Source of the DNA: Acidobacteria bacterium 13_2_20CM_2_57_6
Lineage (GTDB): Bacteria; Acidobacteriota; Terriglobia; Acidiferrales; UBA7541
NCBI GenBank assembly: GCA_001917435.1
Contig: MNEA01000003.1
Location: forward strand, 1 to 54,207
Direction: 5' to 3'
Length of the DNA: 54,207 nucleotides
Shown: one piece after another, positions 16,195 to 26,208 of the stretch
Position numbering within the stretch: the stretch's first letter is position 1
Layout of the letters: each line of letters begins with the position of its first letter
Program-made: the position numbers and the translations under genes
The notes under the pieces: model-generated
Databases searched by the model: none
Told to the model about the DNA's origin: nothing
Seen by the model: the letters and a program-made list of their open reading frames with translations, nothing else

Positions 16195-17328
16195 TCAGCC
16201 TTCGAGGGCGCCCGCGGAACCGGCGGGGAGCTCAATCTGGTATTTGGTGCGGGCCTTTTCGGCGTGCTGCTCGAGGGCTAGCCCGATCAGCTTGTCGATG
16301 AGTTCGCGGAAAGGAATGCCGCTGGCTTCCCAGAGCTTCGGGTACATGCTGATGGAGGTGAAGCCGGGAATAGTATTCACTTCGTTGAGATAGATCTTGT
16401 TGCCTTTTTTCTCCAAGAAGAAATCGACGCGGGCCATGCCGCTGAGTTCGAGGGCGCGAAAGGCGTCTACGGCGTACCTCTGAATTTTCTGCACTTGCAC
16501 CGGCGTGAGGTCCGCGGGAATCAGGAGCTGCGTGCCTTCTTCGAGATATTTCGCGGCGTAATCATAAAATTCGCGGTGGGGGACGATTTCGCCGGGGATG
16601 GACGCTCGCGGATTGTGGTTCCCGAGCACCGAGACTTCGATCTCGCGGGCGACTACGCATTGCTCGACGAGGATCTTCATCGCGAACTCGCAGGCCAGGT
16701 TCAGTGCGGGCGCAAGTTCTTCGCGGGAGTGGACTTTGGTCATGCCCACAGAAGAGCCGAGCGTTGCGGGCTTCACGAAAACGGGATATTCGAATTCCGC
16801 TTCGATCGCGCTTTGAATTGCTTGCGGTTTGCTTTCCCACTCGTGACGATGGACGGTTATCCAAGGTACGACCGGAATTTTCGCGACTTGGAGCAGCCGC
16901 TTGGCGACGTCCTTATCCATGCCAATAGCGGAGCCGAGAACTCCGGCGCCGACAAATGGCAAACCGGCCAGGTCCAGTAGCCCTTGAATCGTGCCGTCTT
17001 CGCCGAAGGTGCCGTGCATCACGGGAAAGACGACGTCAATGCGTTGGCCACCTCCGCTACCGTCCAGCCTTACGAGGGCGGCGTCGGTGGGGTCGGCGGT
17101 CATCATGACCCGCTGGCCGCCTTTCAAGACTTCCGGCAACATTTTTTGCGCGCCCGCACCGACAAGCCAGTGGCCTTCCTTGGTGATGCCGATGGGCACG
17201 GCTTCGTACTTATCAGGGTCGAGGCCACGAATGACGGAGGCAGCGGAGGCGAGCGAAACTTCGTGCTCGCCGGAGCGGCCACCGAAGAGGATACCAATGC
17301 GAAGTCGTTTTTTGTTGTCGGGGGTCAC
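16195..17328 (-). CDS. ddl: D-alanine--D-alanine ligase
   Basis: An ATP-grasp ligase that makes D-Ala-D-Ala for peptidoglycan in the cytoplasm. ILFGGRSGEHEVSLASA and HGTFGEDGTIQGLLDLAG are the N-terminal motifs, VKPATLGSSVGM binds nucleotide, FYDYAAKY is the omega-loop with the Tyr usual for D-Ala (not D-lactate) specificity, and YLNEVNTIPGFT carries the metal ligands. At 377 residues it is slightly long because of an insertion near 85-100 and a C-terminal tail. It stands alone, not in a division-cell-wall cluster. Confidence 0.95.
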   Translation of the reverse strand: MTPDNKKRLRIGILFGGRSGEHEVSLASAASVIRGLDPDKYEAVPIGITKEGHWLVGAGAQKMLPEVLKGGQRVMMTADPTDAALVRLDGSGGGQRIDVVFPVMHGTFGEDGTIQGLLDLAGLPFVGAGVLGSAIGMDKDVAKRLLQVAKIPVVPWITVHRHEWESKPQAIQSAIEAEFEYPVFVKPATLGSSVGMTKVHSREELAPALNLACEFAMKILVEQCVVAREIEVSVLGNHNPRASIPGEIVPHREFYDYAAKYLEEGTQLLIPADLTPVQVQKIQRYAVDAFRALELSGMARVDFFLEKKGNKIYLNEVNTIPGFTSISMYPKLWEASGIPFRELIDKLIGLALEQHAEKARTKYQIELPAGSAGALEG

Positions 17329-17454
17329 GAGTCGTTCTCATTCTGCCGGGCTATGCAGCGATTCAAAGTTAACAGTTTTCAGTTATAAGTGAAAAAAGGC
17401 GATTGGTGGAGCAGTTGTTTTTGTCCGCGTTCTGAATTGACAACTAATAAGTGG

Positions 17455-18366
17455 TCACAGGATCTTTTGGCCGAGGCCGGAGAGGACGAGCTCGACGCCG
17501 AGGAGCGCGGTGCGGTTGTGCTCGTCGAGAATAGGATTGATCTCCACGACTTCGAGGGAAACCATGGACTCGGTATCCGCGATCATTTCCATAGCGAGAT
17601 GCGCTTCGCGGTAGGTCACCCCGCCGCGGACGGGAGTGCCGACACCGGGAGCGTCGGCGGGATCAACGAAATCCATATCCAGGCTGACGGCGATGCCCGC
17701 GGTGTCGTCCATGGCGTACTTGAGGGCTTCGGACATGACGTCGCGCAAACCGCGTTCGTCAATATCGCGCATGGTGAAGACGCGAACCCCAGACTTTTTG
17801 ACGATTTTGCGTTCCTGGGCGTCGAGGTCGCGGGCGCCGACGATGACGATGTTGCCGGGTTCCGCTTTGGGCTGGAAGCCGAGGAGGTCGACGAGCTCGG
17901 TGGCGCCATAGCCCATGATGGCGGCGAGGGGCATGCCATGGACGTTTCCTGAAGGAGAAGTTTCCGGCGTATTCATATCGCCGTGCGCGTCGAGCCACAG
18001 GTAGCCAATCTGCTTTTTGTCTCTGCGGAAATAGTTGGCGACGCCGGCGGCTACTCCCGCCGCGATGGAATGATCGCCGCCAAGAACCAGTGGCAGAAAA
18101 CCCTCATTCAAGGACTTTTCGGCAGCGGCGGCGACATCGGCGCAGGTCTCGGCAATCTCCTGCAAGTACTTGGCACGCTTTTCGCCGACGGGCATTTCTT
18201 CCGGCTGTTTGACGGAGAGATTGCCGATGTCTTCGACCTGCAGGCCCAGCTTCTTGAGGCTGGACTGGAGACCTGCTCCGCGCAAGGCGGAAGGTCCCAT
18301 GTCCACGCCGCGGCGGCTCTGGCCGAGGTCCATGGGGACGCCGATGATGCGAACTTTTTGAGGCAT
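17455..18366 (-). CDS. rocF: Arginase
   Basis: A 303-residue ureohydrolase that splits arginine into ornithine and urea with a binuclear manganese centre. All family motifs are present: VLGGDHSIAAG, WLDAHGDMNTPETSPSGNVHGMP and VSLDMDFVDPADAPG. The NVHGMPL stretch and overall length match true arginases of the RocF/Bacillus type better than agmatinase. It is monocistronic as far as seen. No ornithine or proline metabolism genes lie near. Confidence 0.92.
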   Translation of the reverse strand: MPQKVRIIGVPMDLGQSRRGVDMGPSALRGAGLQSSLKKLGLQVEDIGNLSVKQPEEMPVGEKRAKYLQEIAETCADVAAAAEKSLNEGFLPLVLGGDHSIAAGVAAGVANYFRRDKKQIGYLWLDAHGDMNTPETSPSGNVHGMPLAAIMGYGATELVDLLGFQPKAEPGNIVIVGARDLDAQERKIVKKSGVRVFTMRDIDERGLRDVMSEALKYAMDDTAGIAVSLDMDFVDPADAPGVGTPVRGGVTYREAHLAMEMIADTESMVSLEVVEINPILDEHNRTALLGVELVLSGLGQKIL

Positions 18367-18466
18367 AGCTCGACTCGATTCGTTAGAAGTAACGAGTGCT
18401 ACCGACTAACCGGCGCACCTGTCACCTTCAAAAGCGACGCCCTCGGAAGGTAGCCGCTAAAACGGA

Positions 18467-18485
18467 TGCCAGCCGGAAGCTGGCA
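18467..18485. repeat. Small palindrome TGCCAGC-CGGAA-GCTGGCA
   Basis: A perfect seven-base-pair stem with a five-base loop in the gap between rocF and asnS. The sequence fits a REP-like family (ATGCCAGCCGGAAGCTGGCACTAC). It is not followed by a T-run, so it is not a Rho-independent terminator. Confidence 0.5.
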
Positions 18486-18534
18486 CTACAAGCAAGATGC
18501 TGGAACGGCTGGAAGCGAAGCTAACTACCCCGCC

Positions 18535-19863
18535 CTAAGGATACACGCGGTAAATCATGCGAGGGAAGGGGATGACCTCGCGAATGTGTTCGGTGCCGCA
18601 AATCCAGGCGACGGTACGTTCGAGGCCCAGTCCGAAACCGGAGTGAGGAACGCTGCCGTAGCGCCGCAGGTCGAGATACCACTGGAATGCTTCTTCGGGC
18701 AGGCGGTGTTCGCGAAGGCGCCCGACCAACACATCGTAATCGTGGATACGCTGGCTGCCGCCGATGATTTCGCCGTAACCCTCGGGAGCAATCATGTCAA
18801 ACGCGAGGGCGAGTTCGGGGCGCTGGGCATCCGGCTGCATATAAAAGGCTTTAATCGCAGCGGGATAGTGATGGATGAGCACGGGCCGGTCGAAGGAGCT
18901 GGAGATGATGGTCTCCTCATCGCCGCCGAAGTCGTCGCCAAATTTTGCGGGATTGCCGTTCTTGTTGAGGACCGCGACGGCGTCTTCGTAGCTGATGCGC
19001 GGGAACGGCGGCTTCACGTTTTCCAGCTTGGTGGTGTCGCGCTTAAGCGTTTCAAGCTCGCGCGATTTGTTCTTGAGGACTCCTTGTACGATGGCGCTGA
19101 CCAGGCCTTCGCCGAGCCCCATGATTTCCTCGAACTCGACGTAGGCGGCTTCCGGCTCGAGCATCCAGAATTCGGTCAGGTGTCGGCGCGTTTTGGATTT
19201 TTCCGCACGGAAGGTCGGCCCGAAGGTATAAACCTTACCGAGAGCCATGGCGATCGCTTCGGCGTAGAGCTGGCCGCTCTGGGTCAGGTAGGCTTTCTGG
19301 TCGTCGATGTAATTGACTTCAAAAAGCGTGGACGTGCCTTCGCACGCAGCCGGCGTGAACATGGGCGCGTCCGTGAGCGTGTAGCCCTGGCCATCCATGA
19401 ATTCGCGCGCGGCGCGGATGGCTTCGGCGCGAATGCGAAGGATGGCCGCCTGGCGGGGAGTGCGAATCCATAGGTGGCGCTGATCGAGCAGGAAGTCGAC
19501 GCCGTGCTCTTTTAATTGGATAGGGAAGGGCGTGCTCTCCGGAACTCTTTGGATAATTTCGATCTTGCTGACGCCGATTTCGTAACCGCCGGGCGCGCGT
19601 TTTTCCGCGCGGATTTTGCCGGTGACGATGACGCTGGATTCCTGTGTCAGGCCTTTCAGCGATTCGAATGCTTCGGGATTCTCTTTCAGCGCACAGACGC
19701 CCTGGATGATGCCGGTGCCGTCGCGGAAGATCGGGAAGAGCAATTTGCCGGATTCGCGCAGGTTATAGAGCCAGCCTTTGAGCGTAACTTCTTGGCCGTC
19801 ATACCTGCCGACCTGCTCGATGGTGATGGCGGTCATCTGGCCCGTTTCATTCGCGACGTTCAT
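18535..19863 (-). CDS. asnS: Asparaginyl-tRNA synthetase
   Basis: A class II synthetase that charges tRNA-Asn. An N-terminal OB-fold (residues about 15-100, [21 protein letters not shown]) is followed by the catalytic core with motif 2 [21 protein letters not shown] and motif 3 [15 protein letters not shown]; the [10 protein letters not shown] sequence is typical of AsnRS rather than AspRS. The ATG at 19863 forms an ATGA overlap with the stop of the upstream gene and is chosen as the start. The product has 442 residues and ends in IYRVYP, a usual AsnRS C-terminus. Confidence 0.93.
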   Translation of the reverse strand: MNVANETGQMTAITIEQVGRYDGQEVTLKGWLYNLRESGKLLFPIFRDGTGIIQGVCALKENPEAFESLKGLTQESSVIVTGKIRAEKRAPGGYEIGVSKIEIIQRVPESTPFPIQLKEHGVDFLLDQRHLWIRTPRQAAILRIRAEAIRAAREFMDGQGYTLTDAPMFTPAACEGTSTLFEVNYIDDQKAYLTQSGQLYAEAIAMALGKVYTFGPTFRAEKSKTRRHLTEFWMLEPEAAYVEFEEIMGLGEGLVSAIVQGVLKNKSRELETLKRDTTKLENVKPPFPRISYEDAVAVLNKNGNPAKFGDDFGGDEETIISSSFDRPVLIHHYPAAIKAFYMQPDAQRPELALAFDMIAPEGYGEIIGGSQRIHDYDVLVGRLREHRLPEEAFQWYLDLRRYGSVPHSGFGLGLERTVAWICGTEHIREVIPFPRMIYRVYP

Positions 19864-20729
19864 TTCGCGGAGGCCCATGCCTTTTCAAAACGGTCCATGG
19901 ACTTGCGGGCGGCGGTGAGTTGCTCCGAGGCGCTTGGCGCTTCAGGGCCGGTCTTTTCCTTCAATTCCAGCAGCAGAGGCAGATTACGATCCGGTGCGGA
20001 CTTAAGGAGTTTGATGGCAGCGGGCCAATCGATGGAGCCGTCATAAGGCGGAAGGTGCTCGTCTTTCTCTCCGCGATTGTCGTGGAGATGGACGGAAGAG
20101 ACAAAATCACGCAACGGCGAGAAACCTTTTTCGAGGCGCTCATTTTCGGGGAAATCGGCGAGATTCGCGTGCCCGATATCGAAATTGAAGCGCAAACCGG
20201 CCAGGCGAGTCTCGTCGACAAAATCGCGGAGGTAACCAGGATCGCCCATTTCGCTGGTGGTGTTCTCAACACAGATTGTGACGCCTACGTGGTGCGCGTG
20301 CAGGATGAGGTGTTCGAGCGAACTGAACGCGGCGTCGCGCTTGCGGGGATCGGCGGTTTCGCGCGCGCCGCCCATGTGAAGAATGAGGCGTGCGTAGGGC
20401 AAGTCCTCGGCGACGTCAATGACGCGCTTCAGCTCGTCCATGGCTTCGACGCGGCGGACGCGCTCGATCTCACAAATGGAAAGCGGAGTGCCGCTCTCGC
20501 GCATGGCGCTCATGTCGCGGCTCGTCGGAGCATGCAGGGAGACAAGCTGCAGGCCGTGCTGCTCGATCGCGGAGGTCATCGCTTGGATTTCCGGTCTCAT
20601 CGCGTATTCGAAATGGCTGCGGGTGCAGAAGATCTCGATGCCTTGAAAGCCCGCCCCGGCGATTTGTTCCAGGAGTTCGGGTGTCAGTTTTCGCGATACG
20701 AACAGGTACGTTGAGAGTAGTCTCTGCAT
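19860..20729 (-). CDS. Sugar phosphate isomerase/epimerase-like TIM-barrel protein
   Basis: A 289-residue member of the xylose isomerase-like/AP-endonuclease-2 superfamily. [39 protein letters not shown] and VSSVHLHDN are the successive strand ends, with His, Glu and Asp metal ligands in the expected places. Substrate cannot be predicted: members act on inosose, hydroxypyruvate or sugar phosphates. It overlaps asnS by four bases, but this coupling is not obviously functional. Confidence 0.82.
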   Translation of the reverse strand: MQRLLSTYLFVSRKLTPELLEQIAGAGFQGIEIFCTRSHFEYAMRPEIQAMTSAIEQHGLQLVSLHAPTSRDMSAMRESGTPLSICEIERVRRVEAMDELKRVIDVAEDLPYARLILHMGGARETADPRKRDAAFSSLEHLILHAHHVGVTICVENTTSEMGDPGYLRDFVDETRLAGLRFNFDIGHANLADFPENERLEKGFSPLRDFVSSVHLHDNRGEKDEHLPPYDGSIDWPAAIKLLKSAPDRNLPLLLELKEKTGPEAPSASEQLTAARKSMDRFEKAWASAK

Positions 20730-20907
20730 GATTTAGTGGCGTTCGCTGGAATATTCTACAGCGGTCTCATCGTAAATCCCAATCGACCGCGATGAGCAAA
20801 GAATCTCAACCTAGAAAGTCGCACGCATAAACTGCCCGTGACACTTGGGTTCCCGCGAAAGCCCCGGACTCGCAGTGACACTCTAGGAGCCCAACTCAAA
20901 ACCTCAA

Positions 20908-22704
20908 CTAGTATCCCACGGCTGCGCCGTCGTGGCGTGGATCGGCTGCGCCCAACCGGTCGCTGCTCGCTGGGTCAATCGCAATCGCATTGACCAGTCC
21001 CATGTGTCCGACGCGATGAGTGGCGTGGCCGCGGGCGTTCAAGGCGCTCTCCAGACTATCTGGAAAAGAGCGCTCGATCAAAATGCGATCGGGGACCCAC
21101 TGGTGATGGAAACGCGGCGCATTGATGGCCACCTGCGGCTCCATGCCGAGGCGCATCCAGTTCAGGATGCTAAGGAGCGTAGCGGAGATAATTGTGGGAC
21201 CGCCGGGGGAGCCGGTGACGAAGCTGAGCTTGCCATCCCGGAGCAGGATCGTTGGCGTCATGGAGCTAAGCGGGCGGTGGCCGGGCGCGATGGCGTTGGC
21301 TTCGGATTGCACGAGTCCGAAAAGCGAATTGGGCACCCCCGGCTGAGTCGTGAAGTCGTCCATCTCGTCATTCAATAGAAAGCCGGCGGAACAGGTGACG
21401 TGCGAACCGTAGCTGTCGTTGAGCGTATACGTGCTGGCTACGGCGTTACCGGCGGCGTCAACGACGGAAAAATGGGTGGTGTGCGGACCTTCACCAAGGC
21501 TGACGAGCGTTTCCGGGGAAGGCGCGTTGCTTGCGGCGACGCCGCAAGTGTGAGGGTTGCCGGCTTTGATGGTTTTGCTCGAAGATGCACGCTGTGGGTC
21601 TACTGTGGAGAAAACTTCCTTGGCGTAGCAAGGATCAGTGAGTCCAGCGACGGGAACGTTCGAGTAGTCGGGGTCGGCAAGGTAGGCCGCGCGGTCGGCA
21701 AAAACGCGGCGCATCACTTCGGCGACCAGGTGGACGCTTTCGACGTCGTCCCAGCCTTTGAGCGGAACGCTTTGCAGCATGTTCAGCGCTTCGATAACAG
21801 CGACACCACCGGAGCTGGGCGGAGGCGAGGTGAGGACTTCCCAGGCGTGGCCATTGTTTTCGTACTTCGCGCGCAGAACCTCGCGGACTTTCGGTTGGTA
21901 CTTGGCCAGATCGTCGAGAGTAATGAGACCGCCGAGCCGAAACATATCGTCCACCAGCATGTGAGCAGTTTCGCCACGGTAGAATTCAGCAGCGCCATTC
22001 CTGGCGATACGCTTAAGTGTGGTCGCCAGCTCCGGCTGGAGGAGGGTATCTCTGGGATGAAACATTTTGCCCTCGTTCAAAAAAATCCGGCGGCTGACGG
22101 CGAAGCGCTGGAGGGCAGGGCGTTCTTGTTCGAATTCGTGCGCAAGCCTCTCGCTAATGGGAAAGCCCTCTTCGGCCAGGCGAATGGCCGGAGCTATCAC
22201 ATCGCCGAGCTTCATCGAGCCGTAGGATTTGAGCGCTAGAGCGAGGCCCGCGACGGTCCCGGGCACGGCCACCGAGCGATAGCCGATGACAGAAGCTTCT
22301 TCGTCAAGCTTGCCATCTTTGCCAATGTACATGTCGCGCGTGGCCTTACCCGGTGCCACCTCGCGGTAATCGAGGAAACTTGTCTTGCCATTGGCGAGGC
22401 GAATCAACATGAAGCCCCCGCCACCGATGTTGCCCGCAGCGGGTTCGACCACGGCAAGAGCGAAAGCCACTGCGACGGCTGCGTCCACGGCGTTGCCACC
22501 GCGCTTCAGGATTTCGACTCCCGCCTCCGAGCCGAGCTCTTCATCGGTCGCTACCATGCCGTGGCCGGCACGAACAGCCTGAGTTGGCCAACCGCGGGCG
22601 TCGCGAGGGCGATCGCGGAGTTCCGCGGCAGCTTGGCCGCGAGCCAACGCCGGTGTCAGGCCACAGAGGAAAACTCCGAAACAGAGCGTATTTCTTATTC
22701 TCAT
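20908..22704 (-). CDS. ggt: Gamma-glutamyltransferase (exported)
   Basis: A 598-residue N-terminal-nucleophile hydrolase with a signal peptide (MRIRNTLCFGVFLCGLTPALA). It moves or hydrolyses the gamma-glutamyl group of glutathione-like thiols in the periplasm. The Thr nucleophile lies in GPHTTHFSVVD, where autoprocessing into large and small subunits occurs; GNIGGGGFMLIR, STYTLNDSYGSH and GSPGGPTIISA are further family signatures. The lid loop after the nucleophile is of ordinary length. The gene seems to stand alone. Confidence 0.94.
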   Translation of the reverse strand: MRIRNTLCFGVFLCGLTPALARGQAAAELRDRPRDARGWPTQAVRAGHGMVATDEELGSEAGVEILKRGGNAVDAAVAVAFALAVVEPAAGNIGGGGFMLIRLANGKTSFLDYREVAPGKATRDMYIGKDGKLDEEASVIGYRSVAVPGTVAGLALALKSYGSMKLGDVIAPAIRLAEEGFPISERLAHEFEQERPALQRFAVSRRIFLNEGKMFHPRDTLLQPELATTLKRIARNGAAEFYRGETAHMLVDDMFRLGGLITLDDLAKYQPKVREVLRAKYENNGHAWEVLTSPPPSSGGVAVIEALNMLQSVPLKGWDDVESVHLVAEVMRRVFADRAAYLADPDYSNVPVAGLTDPCYAKEVFSTVDPQRASSSKTIKAGNPHTCGVAASNAPSPETLVSLGEGPHTTHFSVVDAAGNAVASTYTLNDSYGSHVTCSAGFLLNDEMDDFTTQPGVPNSLFGLVQSEANAIAPGHRPLSSMTPTILLRDGKLSFVTGSPGGPTIISATLLSILNWMRLGMEPQVAINAPRFHHQWVPDRILIERSFPDSLESALNARGHATHRVGHMGLVNAIAIDPASSDRLGAADPRHDGAAVGY

Positions 22705-22852
22705 GGTGGTTCAAAGACACTAAGTGATTCGCGGAATACCGTCAAGGCGAGCGCCCAGTGGGCTGAGGAGGAATAGACTCAGCATGCGGGAAGTCTACTG
22801 GAATCGCGAGTGCGTATTAATCGCGAGCCCGCAAGCCAAAGTATTTCGAGTA

Positions 22853-23728
22853 TCAATCTTCGCTGAGGAACTCGACGGTAGGCGGGCCCGGCAGAAGTCC
22901 GGCCTTGGTGCCTCGCTTGATCAGCTCTTTTACGGCCTGCCGGCCCTTTTCGCCGTACCCGAGCGTCCATTTGTTTACATACATGCCGACAAACTTGTCG
23001 GCCAGTTCGGAATCCATCTCGCGGGCGAATTGCATGGCGTAGTTCAGGGCTTCCTCGCGATGTTCGAGGCCATACGAAACGCTGTCGCGGATCGTCTTGG
23101 AGATTTGCCGCCCAACTTCCGGGCCCAGCGCGCGGCGCACGGCATTTCCGCCTAGCGGAAGGGGCAAGCCCGTCAACTCCTGCCACCAGATGCCCAGGTC
23201 GAGCACGCGGTGTAGCCCCATCTTAGGGAAGAAGAGCTGCCCTTCGTGAATGAGAAGGCCGGCCTCGACTAAATCTTTCTGAACGGCGTCGATGATTTTG
23301 TCGAACGGCATCACCACCGGTTCAAAATTCGGCTCATACAGTTTAAGAGAGAGACAGGCGGAGGTCTTCAGACCAGGAACGGCAATGCGCTTTCCGGCAA
23401 GCTCGGTGGGCTTCAGGGATTTGGAAGAAACTACAATAGGACCGTAGCCTTCGCCGAAACTGGCGCCGCAATCCAGGAGGATGTATTTGTCACGAAGGGC
23501 AGGATAGGCTGCAAAACTGATGGCCGTGACGTCGTACGTTTCGCTCAGCGCAGCCTCGTTCAGCGACTGGATATCCGACAGGATGTGAGTGTATTTGTAA
23601 CCGGGCGTGGCAAGCTTATGCGTGGCCAGAGCATAAAACATGAAGGCGTCATCGGAATCCGGAGAATGCGCCAGCTTGATCTCGACCGTTTCTTTCTCGG
23701 TTTTCGAGGCTGCTTGTTGGCCAGGCAT
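22853..23728 (-). CDS. mqnD: 1,4-dihydroxy-6-naphthoate synthase-like protein MqnD
   Basis: MqnD acts late in the futalosine route to menaquinone, converting cyclic dehypoxanthine futalosine to 1,4-dihydroxy-6-naphthoate. The sequence has the family signatures LAHSPDSDDAFMFYAL near the N-terminus, TAISFAAYPAL, GASFGEGYGPIVVS, and LPLPLGGNAVRRALG. At 291 residues it has a full periplasmic-binding-protein-like fold without an export signal. The other mqn genes are not in the window. The frame opens a little before the domain; the ATG at 23728 is the most likely start. Confidence 0.85.
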   Translation of the reverse strand: MPGQQAASKTEKETVEIKLAHSPDSDDAFMFYALATHKLATPGYKYTHILSDIQSLNEAALSETYDVTAISFAAYPALRDKYILLDCGASFGEGYGPIVVSSKSLKPTELAGKRIAVPGLKTSACLSLKLYEPNFEPVVMPFDKIIDAVQKDLVEAGLLIHEGQLFFPKMGLHRVLDLGIWWQELTGLPLPLGGNAVRRALGPEVGRQISKTIRDSVSYGLEHREEALNYAMQFAREMDSELADKFVGMYVNKWTLGYGEKGRQAVKELIKRGTKAGLLPGPPTVEFLSED

Positions 23729-24062
23729 GGGCGTGTCCGTTTCCTTTTCCGGTGCGACCCCGCAAAGTCAGGTACTTTCGCACGCAACCTTGGAGCGGTC
23801 GTCTCGCCCTAGCTTTGGTTCCTCCCAGAGAGACTTTCCCGTAAACGAGTGGGTCTATCGGAGACGAACGGGAGAAAAGGTGCGCGTCGCAGGGGCTTGC
23901 TTGGCGCAGGGCCGGGCGATTTCTTGCAAGGGAAAGCGTAGCACATCGGTGTCCAACGAACAATTGGCCGGAGTACCGGGGAAAACACGCGTGGGTCACG
24001 TCGAGAAGTGCAGACAGATAACGATGGTCTTGATGGCACAGAAAAACATCAGGCTGCGATCG
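23729..24062. other. Gap without a recognised gene
   Basis: This 334-base gap separates mqnD from a secreted-protein gene, both on the minus strand. Overlapping open frames exist in several frames but none shows a start signal or a familiar protein. No tRNA cloverleaf or terminator hairpin was seen. Confidence 0.5.
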
Positions 24063-25142
24063 CTACAGCGAAGAAACCATGCGGGCGATGGCGTCGTCGA
24101 AGGACGCGTGGCCGTCCAGATAAGGCTGCCAGAATTTCTGCAGCAGCTTGAAATACTCGTTCCAACCGCGTTGATAGAGGCCTTCGCGCAGCGCGTACGG
24201 AGTGTAGCCGCCGCCAGGGGTGCCATCCTGGTCGCCGGCAGTGGCGCCGGAGGTGCCAAGTACGGGGCGAAGCACCTCCCCCGTGGTGTAGAAAACCAAA
24301 GCATGCCAGAGGTCCCGGGGAATGGCTTTGTCGCGCTGGCGGCACTCGCGGATGATGGCCGCCTGCACGGGTTCGGCGATGCCGTGCGAACCTTCGTGGA
24401 ACAGAACTTCAAGGGCCGCCGCACCCTGATTGCGTGAATCCAGGCTGGAAATGGTGACGCGCAACGGATCGGCGGTCGTGTAGGCTCCGCTCCAATTGGC
24501 GTAGCCGGTGAGGTCCACCCGGATTTTCTCGCGTGGCCACCGGGCCTGGTAAATATCCGCGAGCCGTTCGGAGAGGCCCACGCCCTGTTCGCGGACGAGC
24601 GGAGCGACGCGCATGATCCAGCGGCGGTTGGCGCGATCGTGCTCCGGCCAAAGATGCGCGCGGTAAACAGGCGCAGCGGATTCCAGGACCTGCGTCAGCT
24701 TCGCGGGCAAGCCTGCGTCGCAGAATTTTCGCTTCCGGCCGGACAGCTCATCGCAGTCCTCGAAATCGCCAAGTTGATCTTTTAACTGGATGAGCTCGGT
24801 GGAAAAAAGCAGATCCTTGGAGGCGTAGTTTGCGACGTAGTAGGCGACGGCATCATCCCAGATGTGCTGCTCGGCAGACGCGAGCGCAGGTTTTGCATCC
24901 CGTGCGGTGTTCAGAGTCGGACCAGAGGTGCTGGCGCTTTGGTCCGACGGCGCGACGGTTCGCAATTTGGCTTCGTGATAAAGCGTGTGATGAAGATTAA
25001 TCCAAAAGCCGCTGTGAAGCTCGAAGACGGGCAGCGGTCCGTACGTGAAATTGCTCTGAGGCCGGGCTGCAGAGCGAATGGGTGCGAACAGTGAGAGTGC
25101 GGACAGAAGAAGAAGGAGTCGCACTGGAGGTATTCCGGACAT
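24063..25142 (-). CDS. Secreted putative HEXXH metalloprotein, unknown family
   Basis: From the ATG at 25142 the product has a signal peptide (MSGIPPVRLLLLLSALSLFA, cut after RSA) and about 330 mature residues. ALEVLFHEGSHGIAEP holds an HEGSH motif (His249, Glu250, His253), the usual zinc site of gluzincin-like peptidases. Early in the mature part are FELHSGFWINLHHTLYHEA. Two cysteines (EDCDEL and KFCDAG) may form a disulfide. The third zinc ligand is not obvious. I do not recognise a named family, and peptidase activity is only inferred from the motif. Confidence 0.7.
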   Translation of the reverse strand: MSGIPPVRLLLLLSALSLFAPIRSAARPQSNFTYGPLPVFELHSGFWINLHHTLYHEAKLRTVAPSDQSASTSGPTLNTARDAKPALASAEQHIWDDAVAYYVANYASKDLLFSTELIQLKDQLGDFEDCDELSGRKRKFCDAGLPAKLTQVLESAAPVYRAHLWPEHDRANRRWIMRVAPLVREQGVGLSERLADIYQARWPREKIRVDLTGYANWSGAYTTADPLRVTISSLDSRNQGAAALEVLFHEGSHGIAEPVQAAIIRECRQRDKAIPRDLWHALVFYTTGEVLRPVLGTSGATAGDQDGTPGGGYTPYALREGLYQRGWNEYFKLLQKFWQPYLDGHASFDDAIARMVSSL

Positions 25143-25241
25143 AGTGAATCGCACGATAGTAGCGCCAAGTTTCCCCGCGTACAAATCCATAGGAAATGCT
25201 CCGCGCGCTTTGTACGTCAATTGGACGAACTGGATGTGAAT

Positions 25242-26207
25242 CTATTCCACCTTGGGGTCTGTTTCACTGCCGACCGCACCTCGCCGGTCGGCGGCGTGCA
25301 ATGCACCGTTCGAATCACGGAAGAAAGAGCGGCGTCCGGTGCGCCCGTATTGCAGCGGAGTTGCCGCCAGCTCGTATTTTGCCGGAGCGCCGAGCGTGCT
25401 CGCCCCGACAATCACGTAGCGAATGGTGTAGCCGTTTTTCATTCCGTTCGCGAGATCGGAACCCAGGAGCCCAGCGGCTTCGCCATTCGCTTTGCCATGG
25501 AGCGGCGGGCCCAGGTTCGCCAGAGACTCGGGCAGGCGCAAGTATTTATTCCGGTAGGCTTCGACCGCATCCGCAACTTTGTTCAGAGTTTGGAGGGCGC
25601 TCTTTTCCGTTTCTTCCACTTCGGCGGCATCCCATTCCACTTCCAGCGCGGGAAGATCCAGGAGCAGGAGACCGAGCGAGAGCAGCTTCCATTCCCCATC
25701 CTCGCGAACCAGCCCCATGACGATTTGATGGACGCTCGCGCCGGTCGTGTCCGTGGCGTCGCGGAGTTCCATCGGAAAAAACACAATATTGTCGCGCTGG
25801 TCAGCGCCACCAATCTGCATTTCCGTGGTGACATCCGGAGTCTGGCAGCGAAGAATGGGGTGCCCGGCGGGATTTGCTGACACCGTGGGTTTGCCCGGTT
25901 CATTCAGCAGCACGAAGCGCTTCATGAATGCGAGGCGCGCGGGCGGCGTCATGCGGGAAAACGCCTCCCTGTTGCGGGCCGTAAGAAAACGAACAAACTC
26001 AGTTTGATTCTGGGAGCAAGCCGCGGAAAGTGCGGCCTTCAGTCCGGCGCTGGGTCCGCTAACATTTGTCGTTTCGCTGAGAGCGCTCAGGGAGTTGCCG
26101 TTGGGCTTTCTGCCGGCCTCCTGTGCGGGCGCGCCGACAGCTCCCAGCAGAAAAGCGCAGCTCAGGAAAAAGAAGTGCCTGAGCGCATTCGATTTAGCCG
26201 ATCTCAC
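25242..26207 (-). CDS. Secreted protein with pilin-head-like C-terminal domain
   Basis: A 321-residue protein with a signal peptide (FFFLSCAFLLGAVGAPAQ). The middle region (about residues 60-190) has an NTF2-like character: MKRFVLLNEPGK, EMQIGGADQRDNIVFFP, GLVREDGEWKLLSLG. The last third (SALQTLNKVADAVEAYRNKY, then NGYTIRYVIVG and RSFFRDSNGALH) resembles the globular head of type II secretion pseudopilins but without the N-terminal pilin helix. Function unknown. The receiver gene at 26209 lies one base upstream, so the pair may be an operon. Confidence 0.65.
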   Translation of the reverse strand: MRSAKSNALRHFFFLSCAFLLGAVGAPAQEAGRKPNGNSLSALSETTNVSGPSAGLKAALSAACSQNQTEFVRFLTARNREAFSRMTPPARLAFMKRFVLLNEPGKPTVSANPAGHPILRCQTPDVTTEMQIGGADQRDNIVFFPMELRDATDTTGASVHQIVMGLVREDGEWKLLSLGLLLLDLPALEVEWDAAEVEETEKSALQTLNKVADAVEAYRNKYLRLPESLANLGPPLHGKANGEAAGLLGSDLANGMKNGYTIRYVIVGASTLGAPAKYELAATPLQYGRTGRRSFFRDSNGALHAADRRGAVGSETDPKVE

Positions 26208-26208
26208 G

